A stretch of DNA of 64,000 nucleotides, taken from assembly GCA_963738305.1 (NCBI GenBank), contig CAVTVU010000001.1, positions 992,001 to 1,056,000 on the forward strand, read 5' to 3'. Within the stretch, counting starts at the first letter, position 1; each line of letters opens with the position of its first letter. This document shows positions 51,270-59,196 of this stretch, piece after piece. Origin of the DNA: JBBRHQ01 sp963738305. Its GTDB lineage: Bacteria; Actinomycetota; Thermoleophilia; Solirubrobacterales; 70-9. The translations under genes were made by a program, and so were the position numbers. The notes under the pieces were generated by a model. That model did not search any database. It was given only the letters and a program-made list of their open reading frames with translations, and was not told the origin of the DNA.

Positions 51270-53170
51270 CCTTCCTGCGGCTCCCGTCCGTGCCAGGCAG
51301 CGAGGACCAAACCGACCGCGAGCAGGAACCCCGCCGATACGGTCCAGAGCTTCAGCATGGCGAAGGCAAAGGTCCCGGTCAGGAGCAGCGCCAGCACCGG
51401 CGGCCACGGCGAGCCGGAGGGCATCCTGAGGATCTCGTCCCACTCGGCGTCCACCGCGGTGCTGGCGGGGGTTTCGTGTCCGCGCTCCAGGACTCGTCGC
51501 CCCCGTTCGAGGTTGCGGGCGTCCTCGGCGCGATCCGCCCTGTCCCACATCGGGTAGGGGCTGGTCACGGTGGGGATCACCGCGTAGTTGTAGTCAGGGG
51601 GCGGGGACGTCGTCGCCCACTCGAGCGTGTCGCCCCCCCAGGGGTCGTTGCCGACCCGCTCGCCGCGAAAGATGCTGACGAGGAGGTTGGCGGCCACCAT
51701 CAGCAGCCCGGCGGTCAGCAGGTAGGCGCCGAGCGTCTCGAGCAGGTTGAGGCCGCTCCAGCCGAGACCGCCGTGGTAGGTGTATTGGCGCCGCGGCATC
51801 CCCAGCAGGCCGACGATGTGCATCGGGAAGAAGGTCAGGTTCATGCCGGCGAAGGTGGTCCAGAAGCTGGCCTTGCCCCATCCCTCGTGGTACATCCTGC
51901 CGGTGACCTTGGGGAACCAGTAGAACATCCCCCCCAGCAGGGGGAAGACCGCGGCACCAAAGATCACGTAGTGGAAGTGGCCCACCACGTAGTAGGTGTC
52001 GGTGAGCTGCTGGTCGAAGGGGATTGCGGCGAAGGTGATGCCCGAGAGTCCGCCGAGGATGAAGAGGACGATGAAGCCGATGATCCACAGCAGCGGCGTG
52101 CTGAAGCGCGGCCTGCCAGTGAGAATGGTGGTGATCCAGGCGAACAGCTGGATGCCGCTGGGGATGACGATGATCAGGCTGGCGGCGGCGAAGTAGACCG
52201 TTGTAACGGTCGAGAGCCCGACCGCGAACATGTGGTGCACCCAGACGCCGAACCCGATGAAGGCGACGAGGATCTCGGCCAGGGCGACGAGCGGGAATGC
52301 GACCATTCGACGCCGCACGAAGGTGGGGATGATCGACGTGGCGATCCCGAACGCCGGCAGGATGATGATGTACACCTCGGGGTGCCCGAAGATCCAGAAC
52401 AGGTTCTGCCAGAGGATCGTGTCGCCCCCCCGCGCGACGTCGTAGAAGTGGAAGCCGAGCAGGCGATCCAGCTCGAGCAGCAGCAGCGCGCAGTTCAGCG
52501 GCGGCAGTGCGAAGACGAGGGCGAAGGAGACCGCGAGGAAGGCGAAGCAGAACAGCGGCATCCGGTTGATCGACATGCCCGGCGCCCGTAGCTTGAAGAT
52601 CGTCACGATGAAGTTGATCGCCGCGGCGGTGGTCGAGATCCCGACGAAGATCAGCCCCAGCGCGTAGTAGTCGATCCCGGCGCCTGGGCTGTAGGCCTTC
52701 GAGGCCAGCGGCACGTAGTTGAACCAACCGGCGGCCGGCGCGTTGCCGGAAAACACCCCGACGTAGATGAAGAGGCCCGCGCACAGGTAGATCCAGTAGG
52801 TGAGGGCGTTCAGCCTCGGGAACGCCATGTCCCTGGCCCCGATCATCAACGGCACCAGGTAGTTCCCGAACGCACCGAGCGACATCGGGATCACGAAGAG
52901 GAAGATCATCGTCACCCCGTGCATCGTCATCGCCTGGTTGAAGGCCTCCGGGCCGAGCACCGTCTGCTCGGGGGCGAGGAGCTGGGTGCGGATCAGCAGG
53001 GCCTCGACCCCGCCGGCGAGGAAGAAGCCGAGGGAGGTGAAGAGGTAGAGGATCCCGATCCGCTTGTGGTCGGTCGTCGTCACCCAGCCCACCAAGCCCG
53101 AGGGCTGGCGCCAGATCCGCTCCAACCGGTCGAGCCGGGCGCGGGCGTCGGGCGGAACCGAGACGGCCAC
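51266..53170 (-). CDS. ctaD: Cytochrome c oxidase subunit I
   Basis: A 634-residue haem-copper oxidase core. Haem and copper ligands: TMHGVTMIF, GHPEVYIIILP (His and the cross-linked Tyr), VWVHHMFAVG and GHFHYVIFG. The C-terminal 60 residues add one or two helices (VLALLLTGTFAFAMLKLW, AGFLLAVGLVLAAWHG), as in fused caa3 forms. GTG 53170 follows two bases after the subunit II stop. It reduces O2 and pumps protons. Confidence 0.95.
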   Translation of the reverse strand: MAVSVPPDARARLDRLERIWRQPSGLVGWVTTTDHKRIGILYLFTSLGFFLAGGVEALLIRTQLLAPEQTVLGPEAFNQAMTMHGVTMIFLFVIPMSLGAFGNYLVPLMIGARDMAFPRLNALTYWIYLCAGLFIYVGVFSGNAPAAGWFNYVPLASKAYSPGAGIDYYALGLIFVGISTTAAAINFIVTIFKLRAPGMSINRMPLFCFAFLAVSFALVFALPPLNCALLLLELDRLLGFHFYDVARGGDTILWQNLFWIFGHPEVYIIILPAFGIATSIIPTFVRRRMVAFPLVALAEILVAFIGFGVWVHHMFAVGLSTVTTVYFAAASLIIVIPSGIQLFAWITTILTGRPRFSTPLLWIIGFIVLFILGGLSGITFAAIPFDQQLTDTYYVVGHFHYVIFGAAVFPLLGGMFYWFPKVTGRMYHEGWGKASFWTTFAGMNLTFFPMHIVGLLGMPRRQYTYHGGLGWSGLNLLETLGAYLLTAGLLMVAANLLVSIFRGERVGNDPWGGDTLEWATTSPPPDYNYAVIPTVTSPYPMWDRADRAEDARNLERGRRVLERGHETPASTAVDAEWDEILRMPSGSPWPPVLALLLTGTFAFAMLKLWTVSAGFLLAVGLVLAAWHGREPQEG

Positions 53171-53172
53171 GA

Positions 53173-54159
53173 TCAGCGCAGCCCGCTCAGGTAGGCGACC
53201 AGGGCGTGGAGGTCTGCGGGGCTGAGGTTGAGCCCTGGCATCTTGTTGCCGGGCTTGATGTGCTGGGGATCGCGGATCCAGCTCGCCAGCTCGCGGCGGT
53301 TGTTGGGGATGGTCAGCGCCGCAAGCGTCCCCCGGGTAGCAAGGTGGGTGAGGTCGGGCCCGACATCGCCCGCGGCCGGGGTGCCTCGGATCGTGTGGCA
53401 CCCGGCGCAGGTGGCCGAGAGGAAGACCCGCTCGCCGCGGCGCTGCTCGGCGCTCGCGGGGGCCTGGGCCGGCCGGGCCATGTTGGCCAGCCAGCGGTCG
53501 AACCGCCGCTGCGTCTCTGCGTGGACCGCCATCGCCATGTTGGCGTGCTGGAGGCCGCAGAACTCCGCGCACTGCCCGCGGTAGACGCCGGGTTGATCGG
53601 CGTAGAGGAGGACCCGGTTGGAGCGCCCCGGGATCATGTCGATCTTGCGGTTCAGCTCCGGGACCCAGAAGGAGTGGATCACGTCGGCCGTGCGGGCTAC
53701 CACGTTCACCCGCGTGCGGGCCGGGATGTGGATCTCGTTGGCCGTCACCGCCGGGGTGCCCGGGTAGCGGACCTCCCAAAACCACTGGTGCCCGATCACC
53801 GTGATCGTCATCGCCGTCGACTTCGGGTCGGGCGCCTCGGTCTTGCGGATCACGTAGAGGTTGGAGACCCCGAAGAGGACGATCAGGACCACCGCCGGCA
53901 CGACCATCCCGAAGCCCAGCACCAGGCCCGTGTTCACCCGCTCGCTCTCCCCGAAGAACGGGAGACCGGGTCGGTCGCGGCGAAGCCAGGAGATCGCCAG
54001 CAGGGCGAGCGCGCCGAGGAAGACGATCGCGGCGGCCCCGAGCATCCACCACCACAGATCGGCGATGTCCCGCGAGGCCGGGCTGTGAGGGGAGAGCGGT
54101 GACTGCCTGCCGCATCCGGTCAGCGCCGGTGCCACCGCCAGCGCGAGGCCGGCGAGCAT
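53173..54159 (-). CDS. ctaC: Cytochrome c oxidase subunit II with fused cytochrome c (caa3 type)
   Basis: A 328-residue lipoprotein-type subunit: signal with lipobox ALTGC, two helices (WWWMLGAAAIVFLGALALLAI, GLVLGFGMVVPAVVLIVLFG), and the CuA domain (GHQWFWEVRYP; HSFWVPELNRK; ECGLQH-type region CAEFCGLQHANM, with all CuA ligands). The last 90 residues add a cytochrome c domain (CAGCHTIRGT, with a Met ligand likely in KMPGLNLS). So this is a caa3 oxidase. ATG 54159 is chosen; an upstream ATG at 54234 gives an unlikely N-terminus. First gene of the operon. Confidence 0.92.
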   Translation of the reverse strand: MLAGLALAVAPALTGCGRQSPLSPHSPASRDIADLWWWMLGAAAIVFLGALALLAISWLRRDRPGLPFFGESERVNTGLVLGFGMVVPAVVLIVLFGVSNLYVIRKTEAPDPKSTAMTITVIGHQWFWEVRYPGTPAVTANEIHIPARTRVNVVARTADVIHSFWVPELNRKIDMIPGRSNRVLLYADQPGVYRGQCAEFCGLQHANMAMAVHAETQRRFDRWLANMARPAQAPASAEQRRGERVFLSATCAGCHTIRGTPAAGDVGPDLTHLATRGTLAALTIPNNRRELASWIRDPQHIKPGNKMPGLNLSPADLHALVAYLSGLR

Positions 54160-54344
54160 TCTTCGCTCAGGCCTGATGCCCTCCGCCCCTTGATGCGATC
54201 GATGACTCTCGCATACCGCCGCAGCGATACCCATCGAGCCGCGGAGTCAAACGGTCACAGCGAGCGCAATGCGGCATCTGGAAGATCGGGCACAGCCGCA
54301 CCGTCAGGATGCTGACGCAGGTCATCCCGGGCCAACCGTAGTCG

Positions 54345-54369
54345 GTTTCGCGGCTTCGGGGGCGGGTAC
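54345..54369 (+). promoter_or_regulatory. SigB-type promoter for the SDR gene
   Basis: GTTT at 54345-54348, a 15-base spacer and GGGTAC at 54364-54369, only ten bases before GTG 54380. The transcript would be nearly leaderless. Confidence 0.65.
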
Positions 54370-54379
54370 CGGCTCGGCC

Positions 54380-55408
54380 GTGAGGCTGGCCGCCAAGCGC
54401 ACACAGTCCCGGCTCGAAGGAAGGGTGGTGGTTGTCACAGGTGCATCTGCCGGCGTGGGTCGGGCGACGGCGGTGGAATTCGGCCGCCACGGAGCCCACG
54501 TGGCGCTGCTCGCGCGTCCCGGTCGAGGTCTTGACGCCGCCGCTTCGGAGGTCGAAAGCGTCGGCGGTCGCGCGCTGCCAGTTGGTGTGGACGTTGCCGA
54601 TGCGGATGGCCTGGATAGCGTCGCCTCCCGGGTCGAGTCCGAGCTCGGCCCGATCGACGTCTGGGTCAACGACGCGATGGCCTCGATCTTCGCTCGCGTC
54701 TGGGACATCGAGCCCGCGGAGCTCCGACGGGCCACGGAGGTGACCTATCTCGGAGCCGCGTACGGGACGATGGCCGCGCTGAAGCGGATGCGACCACGCA
54801 ACAGGGGGACGATCATCCAGGTCGGCTCGGCGCTCGCCTACCGGGCCATTCCCTTACAGGCCGCGTACTGCGGCGCCAAGTTCGCTCTTCGCGGGTTCAC
54901 CGACTCGCTGCGGTGCGAGCTGATGAACGAACGCTCCAAGATCGTCTTGACCATGGTTCATCTGCCCGGCCTCAACACACCGCAGTTCACCTGGGTGCGG
55001 GTGCGCGGCCTGACCAAGACCCCACGGCCGGTTGCTCCCGTGTACCAGCCCGAGATTCCTGCCAAGGCGATCGTCTGGGCGTCCGGTCGAAAGCGGCGCG
55101 AGATCTGGGTCGGCGGCTCCACGGTCGCAACCATCGTCGGCAACCGGCTCGCACCCAAGGCCGCCGACTTCTACCTATCGAGGACGAACGTCAAGGGGCA
55201 ACAGACAGACGAAAGCCTCTCGCCCGAGCGGCAGGACTACCTCTTCGAGGCGATCGACGAGGATCGCGGGGCGCATGGCCCCTTCGATGATGAGGCGAAG
55301 GGGCGCTCACTGCAGCTGAAGGCGACCACTCACCGGGGCCTGATCGGAGCGGCCCTTGCCGCCGGGGCGATCGGCGGTCTGGGCGCGCTGGCCCGTTCTC
55401 GGCTCTGA
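54380..55408 (+). CDS. Short-chain dehydrogenase/reductase with a C-terminal extension
   Basis: A 342-residue SDR. Cofactor motif VVVVTGASAGVGRATA, structural motif NDAMAS (NAG-like), catalytic Ser in IIQVGSALAY and YCGAKFAL (Tyr-x3-Lys). The last 100 residues go beyond a classical SDR and end in a hydrophobic helix (GLIGAALAAGAIGGLGALAR), possibly a membrane anchor. The preferred start GTG 54380 follows a SigB-type promoter closely. Substrate unknown; likely stress-related by its promoter. Confidence 0.85.
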   Translation: MRLAAKRTQSRLEGRVVVVTGASAGVGRATAVEFGRHGAHVALLARPGRGLDAAASEVESVGGRALPVGVDVADADGLDSVASRVESELGPIDVWVNDAMASIFARVWDIEPAELRRATEVTYLGAAYGTMAALKRMRPRNRGTIIQVGSALAYRAIPLQAAYCGAKFALRGFTDSLRCELMNERSKIVLTMVHLPGLNTPQFTWVRVRGLTKTPRPVAPVYQPEIPAKAIVWASGRKRREIWVGGSTVATIVGNRLAPKAADFYLSRTNVKGQQTDESLSPERQDYLFEAIDEDRGAHGPFDDEAKGRSLQLKATTHRGLIGAALAAGAIGGLGALARSRL

Positions 55409-55445
55409 GAGGAAGGAGGCCTGGCGTTTCTGGCGTGAGGCCGCG

Positions 55446-56168
55446 TCACTCGCCCGGGCGGACGGACGGGGGCTCTCGGGGTTTAGGGGCATCGCCCAAG
55501 AGCAGCCAGCCACCAGATGGATCTCGCTTCACACGGCCCTGATCGCTGAGCCGGCCCAGGGTCACCGACACCGAGGGGCGACGGGCTCCCACCAGATCGG
55601 CCAGCATCCGATTGGTCAGCCGCAGCGGCATTCGCACACCCTCCTCTGTGCGGAGGCCCCAGCGCTCGGCGAGCTGCCAGAGGAGGACCAGGACCCGATC
55701 CTCCAACCCGGTCATCCCCGCGATCGCGGCGTACACCGCGAGGGCCCTCGAGCGATTCATGGCTCGCTGCGCGACGACGCTGACCAGCCCCGGGAAGCGG
55801 CACAGCGCCACAGCAGCGTCGCGGTCGAGAACAGCCAGGTCGACCCGCTCCAGCACGCTCCATCGAGCCTCGACGAAGGAGGCCGCGTCCTCCTGCCAGG
55901 GGATCAACAGGTCGCCGTGGTTCAGCACCTCGAGGCTTTTTCCCCTTGCTACATAGAGCTCCCGGAGGATGATTCCGCCGGTGATCAGGAAACCGAGGTG
56001 CCCGCGTTGCGGGGATCGCCTGGGCGGCACCCACTCGCCGCACTGAACCGTCAGCACCTCCACTTCGACCTCCTCTTCGGCTTGGCGCCGGCGGGGGGGA
56101 TCGAGCTCAGAGCCCAGATCCGGATCGAGGCGTAGCAGCGAGGCCTTTCGCGGCCCGGGGCCCGTCAT
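55446..56168 (-). CDS. Crp/Fnr-family transcriptional regulator
   Basis: A 240-residue regulator. The N-terminal half is a cyclic-nucleotide-binding-type beta barrel (GHLGFLITGGIILRELYVARG, LEVLNHGDLLIPWQED); the C-terminal 75 residues hold a Crp-type winged helix (PLRLTNRMLADLVGARRPSVS, VTLGRLSDQGRV). The classical cAMP-binding residues and the Fnr Cys set are not clear, so the signal is unknown. Divergent from the TPP-enzyme operon, which it may control. Confidence 0.87.
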   Translation of the reverse strand: MTGPGPRKASLLRLDPDLGSELDPPRRRQAEEEVEVEVLTVQCGEWVPPRRSPQRGHLGFLITGGIILRELYVARGKSLEVLNHGDLLIPWQEDAASFVEARWSVLERVDLAVLDRDAAVALCRFPGLVSVVAQRAMNRSRALAVYAAIAGMTGLEDRVLVLLWQLAERWGLRTEEGVRMPLRLTNRMLADLVGARRPSVSVTLGRLSDQGRVKRDPSGGWLLLGDAPKPREPPSVRPGE

Positions 56169-56222
56169 GACCGATGAGCCTAGCTCCGGCTCCCGCCGCC
56201 CCGTTCGCCAGCTAACGCCGGT

Positions 56223-56247
56223 GATTTCTCAACCGCTCCGGGGGTAC
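56223..56247 (+). promoter_or_regulatory. SigB-type promoter (one mismatch) for the TPP-enzyme operon
   Basis: GATT at 56223-56226, a 15-base spacer and GGGTAC at 56242-56247, 52 bases before ATG 56300. Confidence 0.45.
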
Positions 56248-56299
56248 CTGCAAATCGACGATGGCGCAACCCCGATGAGAACCAGAAGAGGAGCACCCT

Positions 56300-58084
56300 A
56301 TGTCTGAAACCGTAGGAGAGTTCGTCCTCCGCCGCCTCCACGAGCACGGGGTCGAGAAGATCTACGGATACCCGGGCGATGGCATCAACGGCCTGCTCGG
56401 AGGCTTCCACGAGCACGGCGAGGAGGTCGAGTTCATCCAGACCCGCCACGAGGAGATCGCCGCCTTCGCGGCCTGCGCCCACGCCAAGCTCAGCGGTGAG
56501 GTCGGCGTCTGCATGGCGACCTCGGGCCCGGGAGCGATCCACCTGCTCAACGGGCTCTACGACGCCAAGCTCGATCACCAGCCGGTGGTCGCGATCATCG
56601 GCCAGCAGAAGACCACCTCGCTCGGCTCCAACTATCAGCAGGAGGTGGATCTGAACACGCTGTTCAAGGACGTCGCCTCGGAGTTCGTGCAGATCTGCAT
56701 GTCGCCGCCGCAGGCGCGCCACCTGATCGACCGTGCGGTCCGCATCGCCCAGGCCACCCGCTCGGTCACCTGTGTGATCATCCCCGAGGACGTCCAGGAG
56801 GCCGACTACTCGGACCCGCCCATGGCGCACGGCTCCGTCTTTTCCTCCGCAGCGCCGCTCGCCGCATCGAAGGTCGTGCCCCCCGAGACCGAGCTGCGCC
56901 GGGCCGCCGAGCTGCTGAACGCCGGAGAGAAGGTGGCGATCCTCGTCGGCCAGGGCGCCCGCGACGCCGCCGAGGAGGTGAAGCAGGTCGCCGACCTGCT
57001 CGGCGCCGGCGTCGCCAAGGCGCTGAACGGCCGCGACGTGCTCCCCGACGACCTTCCCTATGTCACCGGCCCGATCGGCCTGCTCGGCTCCAAGCCGAGC
57101 GACGAGATGATGTCGGGCTGCGACACCTTCCTCATGGTCGGCTCGAGCTTCCCCTACTCGGAGTGGCTCCCCGAACCCGGTCAGGCCCGCGGCGTGCAGA
57201 TCGACCTCGACGCCCGCCTCGTCGGGATCCGTTACCCGATGGAGGTGAACCTGGTCGGCGACTCGCGCGACACGCTCCGTGAGCTGATCCCGCAGCTCGA
57301 GCGCAAGGAGGACCGCGCCTGGCGGGAGGAGATCGAGTCCCAGGTCGAGCGCTGGTGGGAGATCCTCTCCGATCGCTCGATGCAGGACGCGGAACCGCTC
57401 AACCCCCAGCGGGTCTTCCACGAGCTCAGCGAGCGCCTGCCGGAGCGGGTGATCCTCACCGCCGACTCCGGATCGGCGACGAACTGGTGGGCCCGCCATC
57501 TGAAGCTTCGGGAAGGGATGCGGGCGGCTCTGTCGGGGACTCTGGCGACGATGGGCCCGGGCGTGCCCTACGCGTTCGCGGCCAAATGCGTGCACCCCGA
57601 CCGGCCCGTGATCGCGGCGCTCGGCGACGGGGCGATGCAGATGATCGGCATCAACGGGCTGATCGACATCGCCAATCGCTACGAGACCTGGGAGAACAAG
57701 CAGCTGGTCGTCCTGGTGCTCAACAACCGCGACCTCAATCAGGTGACCTGGGAGCAGCGCGTCCTGGTCGGCGACCCGAAGCTCGAGGTCTCGCAGAACC
57801 TGCCCGGCTTCGAGTACGCCCGCTACGCGGAGCTGCTGGGCCTGCGCGGGATCCGCGTCGACTCTCCCGAGCAGGTCGGTGACGCCTGGGACGAGGCGCT
57901 CAGCACAGACCGCCCGGTGCTGCTGGAGGCGATAACCGACCCGGAGGTGCCGCCGCTGCCACCCCACATCACGATGGACCAGGCGACGTCGATGGCGCAG
58001 GCACTGGTGGGCGGTGACCCGCACGCGGTTCGCATCGCCCGGCAGTCCTTCAAGGGCAAGCTGATGGAGTTCGTCAACCGTTGA
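56300..58084 (+). CDS. Thiamine-pyrophosphate-dependent enzyme, pyruvate oxidase/acetolactate synthase type
   Basis: A 594-residue TPP enzyme with three domains. The PYR domain shows YGYPGDGINGLLGGF, the Glu for TPP activation in HEEIAAFAA, and ATSGPGAIHLLNGLYDAK. The middle domain is Rossmann-like (VAILVGQGARDAAEEV). The PP domain has GDGAMQMIGI and about 30 residues later NNRDLNQVTWEQR for Mg/TPP. Substrate residues point to pyruvate oxidase- or POXB-like enzymes rather than a true acetolactate synthase. First gene of a telescoped operon. Good ribosome site (agaggag). Confidence 0.88.
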   Translation: MSETVGEFVLRRLHEHGVEKIYGYPGDGINGLLGGFHEHGEEVEFIQTRHEEIAAFAACAHAKLSGEVGVCMATSGPGAIHLLNGLYDAKLDHQPVVAIIGQQKTTSLGSNYQQEVDLNTLFKDVASEFVQICMSPPQARHLIDRAVRIAQATRSVTCVIIPEDVQEADYSDPPMAHGSVFSSAAPLAASKVVPPETELRRAAELLNAGEKVAILVGQGARDAAEEVKQVADLLGAGVAKALNGRDVLPDDLPYVTGPIGLLGSKPSDEMMSGCDTFLMVGSSFPYSEWLPEPGQARGVQIDLDARLVGIRYPMEVNLVGDSRDTLRELIPQLERKEDRAWREEIESQVERWWEILSDRSMQDAEPLNPQRVFHELSERLPERVILTADSGSATNWWARHLKLREGMRAALSGTLATMGPGVPYAFAAKCVHPDRPVIAALGDGAMQMIGINGLIDIANRYETWENKQLVVLVLNNRDLNQVTWEQRVLVGDPKLEVSQNLPGFEYARYAELLGLRGIRVDSPEQVGDAWDEALSTDRPVLLEAITDPEVPPLPPHITMDQATSMAQALVGGDPHAVRIARQSFKGKLMEFVNR

Positions 58085-59196
58085 GCGAGGCCGCGGTGCT
58101 GGAGCGACGCCCCGCCGAGAGCAAGGTAGAGGGCCTCGATCTGGGCGCATACACCATTCCGACCGACGAGCCCGAGTCGGACGGGACGCTGAGCTGGGAT
58201 TCGACCACGATGATCGTGGTCGAAGTGCACGGCGGCGGCCGGACCGGGATCGGCTACACCTACGGCGAGACCGCGGTCGCCGGGCTGATCGCCTCGAAGC
58301 TCGCCCCATTGGTCGAGGGCGCCGACGCGCTCAGCCCGCCCGCTGCCTGGATGGCAATGCAGCGCGAGCTGAGAAACGCCGGCCGCCCCGGGGTCGGGGC
58401 GATGGCGATCTCCGCGGTGGACATCGCCCTCTGGGACCTGAAGGCAAAGCTGCTGGGAATCTGCCTCGCCGATGCCCTCCCGCGCTTTCATCCCGAGGCG
58501 CCGATCTACGGCAGCGGCGGCTTCACCTCCTACTCGCCGGATCGCCTGCGCGAGCAGCTGAGCGGCTGGATCGAGGCCGGGATCCCGCGGGTCAAGGTGA
58601 AGGTCGGGCGTGATCCCGAGTCCGACCCGGACCGCCTGGCGCTCTGCAGGGAGGTGATCGGCTCCGACACCGACCTCCTCGTCGATGCCAACGGCGCCTT
58701 CTCGCGCAAGCAGGCGCTGCACTGGGCCGGGCGCTACTCGGACTTCGGGGTCACCTACTTCGAGGAGCCGGTCTCCTCCGAGGACCGCGAGGGGCTGCGC
58801 TTCCTGCGCGATCACGGCCCGGCGGGGATGGCGATCGCCGCCGGCGAGTACGAGTGGGACCTTCCGCAGCTGGCCGAGCTGGCGGGCTGCGTCGACGTCC
58901 TCCAGGCGGACGTCACCCGCTGCGGTGGGATCACCAACTTCATCCGCGCCGGCGCCTTCGCCAAGGCCGCCAACCTCCCCTTCTCCGCCCACTGCGCGCC
59001 CGCCGTCTCAGCACACGCCTGCTGCGCGATCGAGACACTGGCCCACCTCGAGTACTTCCATGACCACGTGCGGATCGAGCGGATGCTCTTCGCCGGGACG
59101 CTCGACCCCGAGGGCGGCGCCCTGCGCCCCGATCCCTCGCGTCCCGGCCACGGCCTCGAGCTGGACCGCGAAGCGGCGGAGCGCTTCGCGGCATGA
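58081..59196 (+). CDS. Enolase-superfamily enzyme (mandelate racemase/muconate lactonising type)
   Basis: A 371-residue enolase-superfamily protein. The catalytic Lys pair is in IPRVKVKVGRDPES (KxK), metal ligands are Asp in LVDANGAFS, Glu in YFEEPVSSED and Glu in AAGEYEWDL, and a C-terminal His region is SAHCAPAVSAHACC. It removes an alpha-proton from a carboxylate; dehydratase, racemase and cycloisomerase activity are all possible. TTG 58081 overlaps the TPP-enzyme stop by four bases (TTGA). Confidence 0.85.
   Translation: MSEAAVLERRPAESKVEGLDLGAYTIPTDEPESDGTLSWDSTTMIVVEVHGGGRTGIGYTYGETAVAGLIASKLAPLVEGADALSPPAAWMAMQRELRNAGRPGVGAMAISAVDIALWDLKAKLLGICLADALPRFHPEAPIYGSGGFTSYSPDRLREQLSGWIEAGIPRVKVKVGRDPESDPDRLALCREVIGSDTDLLVDANGAFSRKQALHWAGRYSDFGVTYFEEPVSSEDREGLRFLRDHGPAGMAIAAGEYEWDLPQLAELAGCVDVLQADVTRCGGITNFIRAGAFAKAANLPFSAHCAPAVSAHACCAIETLAHLEYFHDHVRIERMLFAGTLDPEGGALRPDPSRPGHGLELDREAAERFAA

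Noticed and set aside
51266..54115. A single 949-residue oxidase protein covering subunits I and II
   Set aside because: The upstream 300 residues are an out-of-frame shadow of ctaC; GTG 53170 gives a normal subunit I start.
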